Positions 33,101-40,013 of a stretch of 64,000 bases of DNA are shown here, piece after piece. Made by a program: the position numbers and the translations under genes. The stretch is from NCBI RefSeq assembly GCF_026343945.1, contig NZ_JAPKNJ010000001.1, forward strand, positions 248,001 through 312,000, written 5' to 3'. The DNA comes from Kaistia algarum. GTDB lineage: Bacteria; Pseudomonadota; Alphaproteobacteria; Rhizobiales; Kaistiaceae. Below the pieces are notes generated by a model. It saw only the letters and a list, made by a program, of their open reading frames with translations, was not told the DNA's origin and made no database searches. Each line of letters starts with the position of its first letter. The stretch's first letter is position 1.

Positions 33101-33879
33101 AGAAGCTCATATGCGCCCAGTTCTGCAATTCCCTGTCTGTGAACCAGATGCGGAACGGCTATGGCATCTCGACCGCCTATACGAATCTGGACGGCGATGC
33201 GGTCGGGTTTTACGCCATAGGGCCGGATCTGGACGGCCAGTATCGTCTCATTGACGGCGGATCGGTCGTGCCCATGCTGGAATCAATGGGCGCCACGCTG
33301 GACGCGCAAACGCGCCGCAGCCTTTTCGAGGGGTTGCTCTCTGAGTATGGCGCGACGTTCGACGAAGTGAATATGGAAATTGTTCGCGCCGGCATTGCCG
33401 AAGACGACTTGCCCAAGGCTGCGCTCTCGTTCTTGGCGCTCATGCTCCGCGTCCAGGATTTGGCCTATTTGACGATCGAGCGCGTCGAAAGCAGTTTTCG
33501 CGAGGACGTGATTCAAGCGCTTCGTGACGAGATCGGAGACCGAGCGGTAATTCGTGAAGGGGAGCCCGTATCAGACCAGCTCTCGGAAGAAATTCCAGAC
33601 CTCGTAATCGAGGCCAAGGGGAGAGAGCCGGTAGCGCTTTTCATCGTCACGTCGGCAACGAAGCTGTATCAGGCGATCCAGCTTCACATGTTTGCTCATC
33701 TTGAGGCTCATATTCCGCTCAAAGTCACTGCGATGCTGGAAAACGAAACGTCGACTACGCAAGCGCTGAGACAGAAGGCGGACAACAGGTTGGACGCAGT
33801 TCCTCGCTACGCAAAAGCCGAGCGTGACGCGGTGAAGCGGATAGTACGGGAGGCGGTCGGATATGACGCAATCCACTGA
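33097..33879 (+). CDS. Passenger gene 2: DUF1828/DUF1829-like protein
   Basis: The 260-aa protein has the DUF1828 N-terminus ('YGISTAYTNLDGDAVGFYAIGPDLDGQYRLIDGGSVVPMLESMGATLDAQTRRSLFEGLLSEYGATFDE') with the typical 'Y.L.DGG..V..LE..G' core. The C-terminal DUF1829-like region is 'IPDLVIEAKGREPVALFIVTSATKLYQAIQLHMFAH'. The 'PD..I..K.....ALFIV' strands could be a PD-(D/E)XK-like nuclease core, which is only a suggestion. It starts at GTG 33097, overlapping the first passenger gene, and its own 3' end overlaps the next small gene by 17 bp. Confidence 0.7.
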   Translation: MKKLICAQFCNSLSVNQMRNGYGISTAYTNLDGDAVGFYAIGPDLDGQYRLIDGGSVVPMLESMGATLDAQTRRSLFEGLLSEYGATFDEVNMEIVRAGIAEDDLPKAALSFLALMLRVQDLAYLTIERVESSFREDVIQALRDEIGDRAVIREGEPVSDQLSEEIPDLVIEAKGREPVALFIVTSATKLYQAIQLHMFAHLEAHIPLKVTAMLENETSTTQALRQKADNRLDAVPRYAKAERDAVKRIVREAVGYDAIH

Positions 33880-34021
33880 GGCGCAGCCGGACCCCCAGCG
33901 GGGCGACGACATTCTCCGGCGTATGCTGAAGACGCCACCAAAGCCGCATGAAGGGACGCAAATGCCGCCTCGCCCTCCCTCAACAGAGCGAGATCAAGAG
34001 GATTCGCAACCTGAGAGATAG
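33863..34021 (+). CDS. Passenger gene 3: 52-aa hypothetical protein
   Basis: A short frame from ATG 33863 to TAG 34019-34021 encodes a polar peptide whose middle reads 'GDDILRRMLKTPPKPHEG'. The 'D.IL.RML.TPPKPH' stretch is a recurrent motif of small alphaproteobacterial proteins encoded beside toxin-like genes. The rest is Pro/Gln/Asp-rich and probably disordered. It overlaps the end of the DUF1828-like gene by 17 bp, so it is read in the same operon. An antitoxin-like role is a guess from size and position. Confidence 0.6.
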   Translation: MTQSTEAQPDPQRGDDILRRMLKTPPKPHEGTQMPPRPPSTERDQEDSQPER

Positions 34022-34052
34022 TATGCTTTTATCCTCCTGATGGGGGGATAAC

Positions 34053-34949
34053 ATGCGAAAATCCATAAACTATAGGCAAGTGCGCTGGGTTAACGCAGAC
34101 CATAACCTGACTGGTTTGCTACAAGCGTCATTGGCGGCTCGCCAAACTGTCGATCAGACAAGTTTCGAGATTGCCGGAGAGATCTTCGAGCTCAGACATC
34201 GTGAGCTTCGCGGGCCGGCTGTCTGCCTCCATTTTGCTACCCATGTGACAGGCGGTCGCAGGGGCATCAGTCCCCACGTGCAAGGCGTCCTAAGTGGCGA
34301 TCTTACTGAAGCCTCGGCGCCAGCGGACTCAGAATTCACTGAACGCGAAGTGGCGATGACCATCCGCGGCAACAACCTCTCATTCGTTTCGCTGGGCCAC
34401 GTTCGGGCCGGCTTCGTCGAGCGCGCGTTGCGCGGGCTGGTAGGCTTGGATGCTGGAATGGACATAGCTAACCAGATGTTCCTGGCCGCCCACGCGGATC
34501 CCGCTATGGTCGCCCGATTGATTGCCGAGGGCATTAGCTTGCTCGATATGGGCCTAGACATAAGTGAAGTCGAAGCCAATCAGCATATTGAGGCGCAGCC
34601 TCGCTCGATGAGTGAGACCTTGGGGGCCGCCATACGAAACGCTCTGTCAGCGCGAATTCACGATGATTTCGATGAGGCCGATCTCGATCGCCTCGCGACG
34701 GCAAATGTTCGCCTCGTTCTAAATTTCAGGAATAACGCTCAACTGGATAAGATCCAAAGTCTGACAGAGCTAGCGACGCAAGTAATCGAAGAGGACGATG
34801 AATTTAAGATACGAACGACAAAAGGTAATGACTATAGCAGAGATCAATTGCTTGTGCGCGGACACTATACTCAACCGCAGGCGATCGCCTATCTAAATCA
34901 TAATTTGGCGTGGACGCAAGGGCTAGCGTTCCTCGATAGTTTGCAATGA
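34053..34949 (+). CDS. Passenger gene 4: 298-aa hypothetical protein
   Basis: This is a soluble protein with no membrane segment and no family I recognise. The N-terminal third is beta-rich ('INYRQVRWVNADHNLTGLLQASLAARQTVDQTSFEIAGEIFELRHREL...AVCLHFATHVTG'). The rest is alternating strand and helix with 'NNLSFVSLGHVRAGFVERALRGLVGLDAGMDIANQMFLAAHADPAMVARLI'. GGGGGATAAC stands before the ATG at 34053. Its last bases overlap the start of the membrane protein gene (ATGA at 34946-34949). A soluble sensor plus membrane effector is a plausible reading of the pair. Confidence 0.65.
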   Translation: MRKSINYRQVRWVNADHNLTGLLQASLAARQTVDQTSFEIAGEIFELRHRELRGPAVCLHFATHVTGGRRGISPHVQGVLSGDLTEASAPADSEFTEREVAMTIRGNNLSFVSLGHVRAGFVERALRGLVGLDAGMDIANQMFLAAHADPAMVARLIAEGISLLDMGLDISEVEANQHIEAQPRSMSETLGAAIRNALSARIHDDFDEADLDRLATANVRLVLNFRNNAQLDKIQSLTELATQVIEEDDEFKIRTTKGNDYSRDQLLVRGHYTQPQAIAYLNHNLAWTQGLAFLDSLQ

Positions 34950-35437
34950 CATCGCCAAAACGGCAAATCGCCTATGGACGGCTCGCATGGTTTGCCGCCG
35001 GCGTAATTGTTTCGTTATTTATAGCTCACCAATACGGAGAGAGACTGTCTAATTCGACCGACATGCTCTCGATGATCGCAACAGTATTCTCAGTCCTTGC
35101 CGGTGTTCTATTTGCAATTATTTCAATACTTGGAGATCCAAGTATGCTTATGGATCAATCATGGCGATATAATGTTGTATTGGCCTCGGAAACGCAGAGA
35201 AAAATACACAGGAATATGGATATATTTGTTCTGTATATAATTATTCTAATTGTTATCGTAATATTTGGAATGACTGACGCCAAGAGCGACGTGTATGTAC
35301 ACCTGCAAAGAGTCTGCCTGTTTCTCGTTACGCTGGGATTTTGGGCGTCGCTGTGGATGCCATTTTCGTTGAAAGAAATTCAACGAAAGCGGCTCAATGA
35401 CGCAATCGACGCAAAGCGGAACGGTCAAGGGGGTTGA
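34946..35437 (+). CDS. Passenger gene 5: four-helix membrane protein
   Basis: The 163-aa protein has four hydrophobic segments: about 13-31 ('LAWFAAGVIVSLFIAHQYG'), 39-63 ('DMLSMIATVFSVLAGVLFAIISILG'), 92-110 ('IFVLYIIILIVIVIFGM') and 120-140 ('CLFLVTLGFWASLWMPF'). A basic tail follows. No family is recognised. The DNA of this gene is much richer in A and T than its surroundings (runs such as 'attattctaattgttatc'), which indicates foreign origin. Small multi-helix membrane proteins encoded after a soluble partner often serve as membrane-disrupting effectors, which would fit here but is not shown. Confidence 0.65.
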   Translation: MTSPKRQIAYGRLAWFAAGVIVSLFIAHQYGERLSNSTDMLSMIATVFSVLAGVLFAIISILGDPSMLMDQSWRYNVVLASETQRKIHRNMDIFVLYIIILIVIVIFGMTDAKSDVYVHLQRVCLFLVTLGFWASLWMPFSLKEIQRKRLNDAIDAKRNGQGG

Positions 35438-35473
35438 TTTCGTCGCATTGCGAGCATGCGTTTGGCCTGCTGC

Positions 35474-36454
35474 TTACGCGAGGCGGGCTTCGTCAAGCCG
35501 CCGATAGGTGAGGCGCTTGCCACGGGCGCCAAGAAGCAATTCCTCGGCGCGCTCTGCATCGGTGAACTTGAGCGCGGTGCGGCGGTTGTAGCGGAAATCG
35601 AATTCCGCGAGATAGCGGTGCAGGTGCGCCTCGCCGCAGTGGTGGTAGATGCCCTTCATTCCGCGCTTGAACAGGCCGAAGGCGCCTTCGATCGAATTGG
35701 AATGGATCACGCGCTCGCCTTCGTAGCGGACATATTCGCCGGCCGAATGCTTGGTCGTCTCATGAGTGCCGAACTCTTTGCCAGCGGTGACATAGAGGCG
35801 GCTTTCGTCGGTGTGCAATTCCGAGCGGCGATCAACGTTGCGAACGAGGATATCGCGGACGGTGGCAACGTCGGCCTTCTCGACATGGAACATGCGGACC
35901 TTGCCGCCGCGCTCGACAAGGCCGACCACGGCGCGCTTTCCGGAGGGGCCGGTCTTGCCCTTCTTGATGAAAGGACGGCCTGAAGTCGTCTCAGTCGGCT
36001 GGATATCGGTCTTGCCGAAATAGGTCTCATCGGCCTCGACGATCTTACCAGAGCCGCCCATGGGTCCGGCGGACTTCACATCTTCGGCCATGGCCTCACG
36101 GATGCGATGGCACATGAACCAAGCGGTCTTGTAGGTAACGCCGAGCATGCGGTGGATCTGGTGGGCAGACATGCCTTTCTTGGACGCAGCCATGAGGTGC
36201 GAGGCGAGAACCCACTTGTTCAAGGCAATCTTGGAGCGCTCGAACACGGTGCCAACGGTCACGGTGAAGGGCTCGCGGCATTCCTTGCACTTGTAGACGC
36301 CGGGACGGGTCGACTTGCCCTGAAGCTTGGTGATGCGCGTCGGATCGACATTGCCGCAATGAGGGCAGATCGGACCATTCGGCCAATGCAGAGCCTCAAG
36401 GTGCTCGCGGGCCTTGTCTGCGTCGGTGTAGATCGCGGCGGTGATGTCGAACAT
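35474..36454 (-). CDS. IS1595-family transposase
   Basis: The 326-aa protein has an N-terminal zinc ribbon 'GPICPHCGNVDP...YKCKECREPFTVTVGTVFERSKI' and helix-turn-helix-like 'KKGMSAHQIHRMLGVTYKTAWFMCHRIREAM'. The DDE-type catalytic domain has 'VEADETYFG' (D), 'ELHTDESRLY' (D), and 'VIHSNSIEGAFGLFKRGMKGIYH' (N and K), which is the DDNK pattern of IS1595. It looks complete. AAGGAG lies 7 bases before the ATG at 36452-36454. The right inverted repeat is about 40 bp upstream and offers TTGACG as a -35 for it. Confidence 0.93.
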   Translation of the reverse strand: MFDITAAIYTDADKAREHLEALHWPNGPICPHCGNVDPTRITKLQGKSTRPGVYKCKECREPFTVTVGTVFERSKIALNKWVLASHLMAASKKGMSAHQIHRMLGVTYKTAWFMCHRIREAMAEDVKSAGPMGGSGKIVEADETYFGKTDIQPTETTSGRPFIKKGKTGPSGKRAVVGLVERGGKVRMFHVEKADVATVRDILVRNVDRRSELHTDESRLYVTAGKEFGTHETTKHSAGEYVRYEGERVIHSNSIEGAFGLFKRGMKGIYHHCGEAHLHRYLAEFDFRYNRRTALKFTDAERAEELLLGARGKRLTYRRLDEARLA

Positions 36455-36491
36455 GGCGTATCTCCTTGGCCCATTTGTCGCAAATTGGACT

Positions 36492-36516
36492 CGGTACGTC
36501 AAGTATATAATTAGGA
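36492..36516 (-). repeat. Right terminal inverted repeat of the transposon
   Basis: CGGTACGTCAAGTATATAAT and five further bases are the exact reverse complement of the left repeat (25 of 25). Read leftward it gives TTGACG, then after about 18 bp ACAAAT, a possible promoter of the transposase gene. Confidence 0.85.
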
Positions 36517-36527
36517 ATTTCTTCCTA
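36512..36527. repeat. Right copy of the 16-bp direct repeat flanking the transposon
   Basis: TAGGAATTTCTTCCTA, same orientation as the copy at 32463-32478. Removing everything between the copies joins CTTACGCTTAACGA to TGATAGGGTAAG around one copy, restoring a longer imperfect palindrome. Confidence 0.8.
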
Positions 36528-36595
36528 TGATAGGGTAAGTCAGTTTCACGGACCGGGGATAGATTTCTTTGCGGATACGATGGCCGGCGCGCTCG

Positions 36596-37222
36596 TCAGA
36601 ACCAGGGACGATCCGGCGGCAGGGGCGGATTCTTCAGCGGGACCTCGCTCGACACGGTCTCGGCGCCTCCGATCGGAGCAACCACGACGGTCCGTTTCGC
36701 AGGAGGCGGCACCGCCGAACTGATCGTCAGCGTTCCGTCGGCGATGGAAAAGCGCGCCAGAAGCCAGCGATCGGAGACCTTGCGGAAGGCGAAGTCGAAT
36801 TCGAGTTCAAATCCAGGTGTCGGCACCGTCCCAACGAGCCAGAGTTCGCCGCTGGAAGGCTGGACGGCCGCTGTCTGGAACGCCGGTTCGGCAATGACGG
36901 CAAAGCCAATATCGCGCCGCTTGTCGCGCCAGGGCCTGAATATCGCCTCCAGCGAAGCGACGGAGAGCTTCTGGGCGACATCCGGCGCGATCAGCGCTCC
37001 CAACACCTTGTACTCGCCCGTGGCATTCGCCTGATTGATCGCGATAAGGGTAGACCGCAGGAGGATCGCCTCCACGGGGCCATAGTGCGCGCCTGTCGGC
37101 TCCGATCGGCTCTCCACCGGCTGGCTCAAGGCCGAACCCGGCATGAGTGCATTGCCGAGCAGCAACAGGCACACTGCCGCATGCCCTATCGCGACCGCCC
37201 ATCGTCCGGATCGCTGCGTCAT
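36596..37222 (-). CDS. Secreted hypothetical protein
   Basis: The 208-aa protein has a signal peptide (about 'WAVAIGHAAVCLLLLGNALMPGSALSQ', cleavage after residue 35). The domain has 'YGPVEAILLRSTLIAINQANATGEYKVLGALIAPDVAQKLSVASLEAIFRPWRDKRRDIGFAVIAEPAFQTAAVQPSSGELWLVGTVPT', then 'FAFRKVSDRWLLARFSIADG'. This is an NTF2/cystatin-like pattern that I cannot name with certainty. A Pro-rich tail ends it. I use the ATG at 37220-37222, which begins the signal; longer starts add non-signal residues and overlap the mucR terminator. Confidence 0.75.
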   Translation of the reverse strand: MTQRSGRWAVAIGHAAVCLLLLGNALMPGSALSQPVESRSEPTGAHYGPVEAILLRSTLIAINQANATGEYKVLGALIAPDVAQKLSVASLEAIFRPWRDKRRDIGFAVIAEPAFQTAAVQPSSGELWLVGTVPTPGFELEFDFAFRKVSDRWLLARFSIADGTLTISSAVPPPAKRTVVVAPIGGAETVSSEVPLKNPPLPPDRPWF

Positions 37223-37365
37223 CGCCGTTCGTCGTCCGAGCCCATTAGCCGGAATGAACGATATCCGCATCGGCTCGGATCGAAAAGGCGGACCCAATAC
37301 GCCGGACCACTTCGCCAGATCATCACTTCGCGCGGCCGCACCCACGACGGCGGCGCACAAAAGAA

Positions 37366-37391
37366 AAGGGCCCGAACGATGCCGGGCCCTT
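37366..37391 (-). terminator. Intrinsic terminator of mucR
   Basis: On the minus strand AAGGGCCCG pairs with CGGGCCCTT around a short loop and is followed by TTTTCTTTTG. It lies 21 bp after the mucR stop, a normal intrinsic terminator. Confidence 0.88.
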
Positions 37392-37411
37392 CCCTACACT
37401 TCAGACACTGA

Positions 37412-37831
37412 TCAGCGGCGCTTGCGCTGCTGACCGAGGCCCATCTTCTTCGCCAGTTCGGAACGGGCCGCCGCATAGCTGGGCGCAACCATCGGATAGT
37501 CAGCCGGCAGGCCCCACTTTTCGCGATATTCTTCCGGCGACAGGTCGTAGTGCGTACGCAGATGGCGCTTCAACGACTTGAACTTCTTGCCGTCCTCGAG
37601 ACAGACGATGAAGTCGGGGAACACCGACTTCTTCGGGTTGACGGCCGGCTTCAACGGCTCGGGCTCGGCCTCCACAACGCCGCCATGCGTACGATTGAGC
37701 GCCTGGAAGACCTCAGAGATCAGTCCCGGCAGATCATGCGCCGAGATCGAATTGTTGCTCACGTAAGCGGAAACGATGTCCGCCGTAAGATCAATCAGAT
37801 CTGTGTTTGGGGTCTTCTCACTTATGGTCAT
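37412..37831 (-). CDS. mucR: MucR/Ros family zinc-finger transcriptional regulator
   Basis: The 139-aa protein has the family's helical N-terminus ('[34 protein letters not shown]') and the prokaryotic zinc finger '[57 protein letters not shown]'. In this finger Cys and His ligands are spaced C...H-x4-H in Ros fashion, with Asp replacing one Cys. MucR proteins are global, H-NS-like silencers of AT-rich promoters in Rhizobiales. It stands alone, with its own intrinsic terminator, behind an AT-rich 260-bp upstream region that may contain its own binding sites. Confidence 0.95.
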   Translation of the reverse strand: MTISEKTPNTDLIDLTADIVSAYVSNNSISAHDLPGLISEVFQALNRTHGGVVEAEPEPLKPAVNPKKSVFPDFIVCLEDGKKFKSLKRHLRTHYDLSPEEYREKWGLPADYPMVAPSYAAARSELAKKMGLGQQRKRR

Positions 37832-38094
37832 CGCTTACCTCGATTTTTGCTCGGGAAAATTGCCGTGGCAATACTGATCATCTTGGTCATCAGGGTCCCA
37901 GCCACCGCATCTTCGCGCGAGACATGAATCGACCCGAAACCACGTTGAATCCGCTATTCGCAGGCTTCTATATAATCCAGTTACTGCGAATACAAGCGAT
38001 AAGTCGGCCTGCTCGATATTCAGTAGAGTTCACATCGTGGCGATTCGTCTCGTCACAACCTATCCAGCATTGCATGCAAACGTCGATATTGCGT

Positions 38095-39774
38095 TCAGAA
38101 TGCGGCAATCAACAGTGCGATGGCGAGCAGCGCGGTCGCCGCCAGCGCGATATCTCCCGTCCGCCAATTACCCGCTTCCAGCAGCCGAACCGACCAGACT
38201 GGCAGAAAGCCGCCCCATTGTGACCTGAAAGCAGCAAGTTCCGGCTGAATCCAAGCGTTAACGCGCGTCATTCCTAGGCTGGCCCATCTGTAAGCCGACG
38301 TTGGAAGCTCACGCCAGAGCCAGTCGAAGTCCATGGTAACGCGAACCACAGGCCAAAGTAACTTCATCAACAAAATGAAACAAACGATCGACGCACCGAG
38401 CAGTTGGAGTTGGAACACCACGTGATCGGGCGTGAGCACCGATACAGACGCGATTTCCGGCGCCAATCCGGCAAGCAGCCCCGGCACGATCCCGGCCGCG
38501 AGGCTCATGACCGACAGGGCGATCATCGCCACGATCATCGAACGCGGCAGCCGCTCCAGTTTTGCCGGTGCCGCACCGTGGAAGAAGGCGAACCAGGGCA
38601 GCTTCAGGCCGGCATAGAGGAACGATCCGGCGGAAACGGCAGTCAGCACAAACCAGGGCAAAGCCGCATGGGCATCGGTGAGCGACGCCATGATTGCCGA
38701 TTTGGAGACGAAGCCGGCGGTAAGCGGCGCCGCAGCGAGCGACAGCCCGCCGACGACAGCCGCGGCCGCCGTTGCCGGCATGCGCGAGGCGAGGCCGCCC
38801 AGTTCGGTCAGGCGGCAAGTTCCCGTCGCCCGCAGCACCGAGCCCGCGGCCATCATCAGGAGTGACTTGTAGAGAATATGCGCAAAGGCATGGGTGGCGG
38901 CAGCGGCCAGCGCCAGCGGCGAGCCTATCCCGACGGCGACGACCATAAAGCCGACCTGGCCGACGATCGAATAGGACAGCATGCGTCGGATGTCGTTCTC
39001 GATCAGCGCATAGACGAGGCCATAGACGGCCATGAACAACCCGACGGCAACGAGTACCGGCTCCCCCGGAAACAGGCGGATCAGGACCGCGACGGCGGCC
39101 TTGGTGGTGAAGGCGGAAAGGAAGACGGCGCCGGCCCAGGAGGCGCGCGGATAGGCATCCACCACCCAGGCCGAGACCGGCGGCGCGCCGGCATTGACGA
39201 GAATGCCGGCGAGCAGCAACCAGGTGCCGAACGAATCGGCCCTCAGCGACCGCAGTGCCAAGCCTTCCGGCGCCGAGGCGACAATGGTGAGCCCGGCGAA
39301 GAACAGCACGCCGCCGAAGACGTGCATCCACGCATATCGCAGGCCTGCGCGCTCCGCGCCGCCGCCGAGGACGACGAGCGTCGAACCGATCGCCATCACC
39401 TCCCAGTAGACGAACAGCGTCAGCAAGTCGCCGGCAAAGACGACGCCCTGCGCCGCCCCGGCATAGAGCAGCGCCGCAGCCCGTTCCGAGGTCGAACGCC
39501 GGTCGAGGGCATAGATGGCGGCGAAGAAGGCGGCGATGGCGAAGGCCGTTCCGAAGAGGCGAGCGATCCAGTCGGAGGCGACCGGATGGAGCCCGAGGCC
39601 GAGCCATTCCAGGGATGGACCGGATCCAAGCGGGATGAGCCAGACCAGCGCAAGCGCGGCAAGGGGGGCAACGCTGAAAGCCAGGTCCTGCAGAAGACCG
39701 CGCAACAGCAGAATAGCCAGGGCGCCGGCAAACAGCGGGTAGGCGGGCGAAAGCGAGGCGAGCGCGTTAGTCAT
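38095..39774 (-). CDS. Cation/H+ antiporter subunit D-like (third NuoM/NuoN-type subunit)
   Basis: The 559-aa membrane protein belongs to the proton-pumping NuoL/M/N family. It has many helices with conserved Lys and Glu: 'GDLLTLFVYWEVMAIGSTLVVLGGGAE', 'FTTKAAVAVLIRLFPGEP', 'IENDIRRMLSYSIVGQVGFMVVAVGIG', 'ATHAFAHILYKSLLMMAAGSVL'. The last 60 residues include 'WLWRELPTSAYRW'. It is the last gene of a ten-gene antiporter operon. ATG 39772-39774 begins the hydrophobic part; the longer frame to 39912 overlaps an upstream gene. Confidence 0.9.
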   Translation of the reverse strand: MTNALASLSPAYPLFAGALAILLLRGLLQDLAFSVAPLAALALVWLIPLGSGPSLEWLGLGLHPVASDWIARLFGTAFAIAAFFAAIYALDRRSTSERAAALLYAGAAQGVVFAGDLLTLFVYWEVMAIGSTLVVLGGGAERAGLRYAWMHVFGGVLFFAGLTIVASAPEGLALRSLRADSFGTWLLLAGILVNAGAPPVSAWVVDAYPRASWAGAVFLSAFTTKAAVAVLIRLFPGEPVLVAVGLFMAVYGLVYALIENDIRRMLSYSIVGQVGFMVVAVGIGSPLALAAAATHAFAHILYKSLLMMAAGSVLRATGTCRLTELGGLASRMPATAAAAVVGGLSLAAAPLTAGFVSKSAIMASLTDAHAALPWFVLTAVSAGSFLYAGLKLPWFAFFHGAAPAKLERLPRSMIVAMIALSVMSLAAGIVPGLLAGLAPEIASVSVLTPDHVVFQLQLLGASIVCFILLMKLLWPVVRVTMDFDWLWRELPTSAYRWASLGMTRVNAWIQPELAAFRSQWGGFLPVWSVRLLEAGNWRTGDIALAATALLAIALLIAAF

Positions 39775-40012
39775 TGCGACCTCGCGATTTTCCAGCGGCA
39801 AGGCTCGCCCATCCGATCGAAAGGGCGATCGAGAGGACCGCCGCCGCAAAGCCGAACCAGGCAGCAAAGCCGGGTGTTCCATCGATGCCGAAGGCGCCGT
39901 GATGGTCGACAAAGAAATCGACGATGACGAGGACGGCCAGCACGACGATCGCGGCCAGGAGGGAAAGGCGCTGGGGCTGGCTCAACGGGAAGGCGGTTCG
40001 GATACGGGCCAT
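39767..40012 (-). CDS. Small membrane protein of the antiporter operon
   Basis: The 81-aa protein has two hydrophobic segments, 'LSLLAAIVVLAVLVIVDFFV' and 'AAWFGFAAAVLSIALSIGWASLAAG', separated by 'DHHGAFGIDGTPGF'. It overlaps the next subunit-D-like gene by 8 bp and follows the previous one by one base, so it is certainly co-translated. Small two-helix subunits occur at this position in Mbh/Mbx-like gene sets. No better name is possible. Confidence 0.8.
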   Translation of the reverse strand: MARIRTAFPLSQPQRLSLLAAIVVLAVLVIVDFFVDHHGAFGIDGTPGFAAWFGFAAAVLSIALSIGWASLAAGKSRGRND

Positions 40013-40013
40013 G

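Larger units (their letters stand above)
32463..36527. mobile_element. IS1595-family transposon with passenger genes
   Basis: The inner ends carry inverted copies of ATTATATACTTGACGTACC (25-bp match in all, 32474-32498 and 36492-36516). Outside them the 16-bp TAGGAATTTCTTCCTA occurs in the same direction at 32463-32478 and 36512-36527, like a target duplication. The element proper would be about 4,033 bp. It holds an IS1595-type transposase reading left from the right end and five passenger genes reading right. Passenger-carrying IS1595 members are known. A caution: IS1595 elements usually make duplications near 8 bp, and the 16-bp repeat is palindromic, so the exact ends are uncertain by several bases. 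Confidence 0.72.

Noticed and set aside
34053-35437. Kiwa (KwaA/KwaB) as identity of the membrane and soluble passenger pair
   Set aside because: The sizes are similar, but gene order is reversed and no DUF4868-like pattern is seen in the soluble protein.
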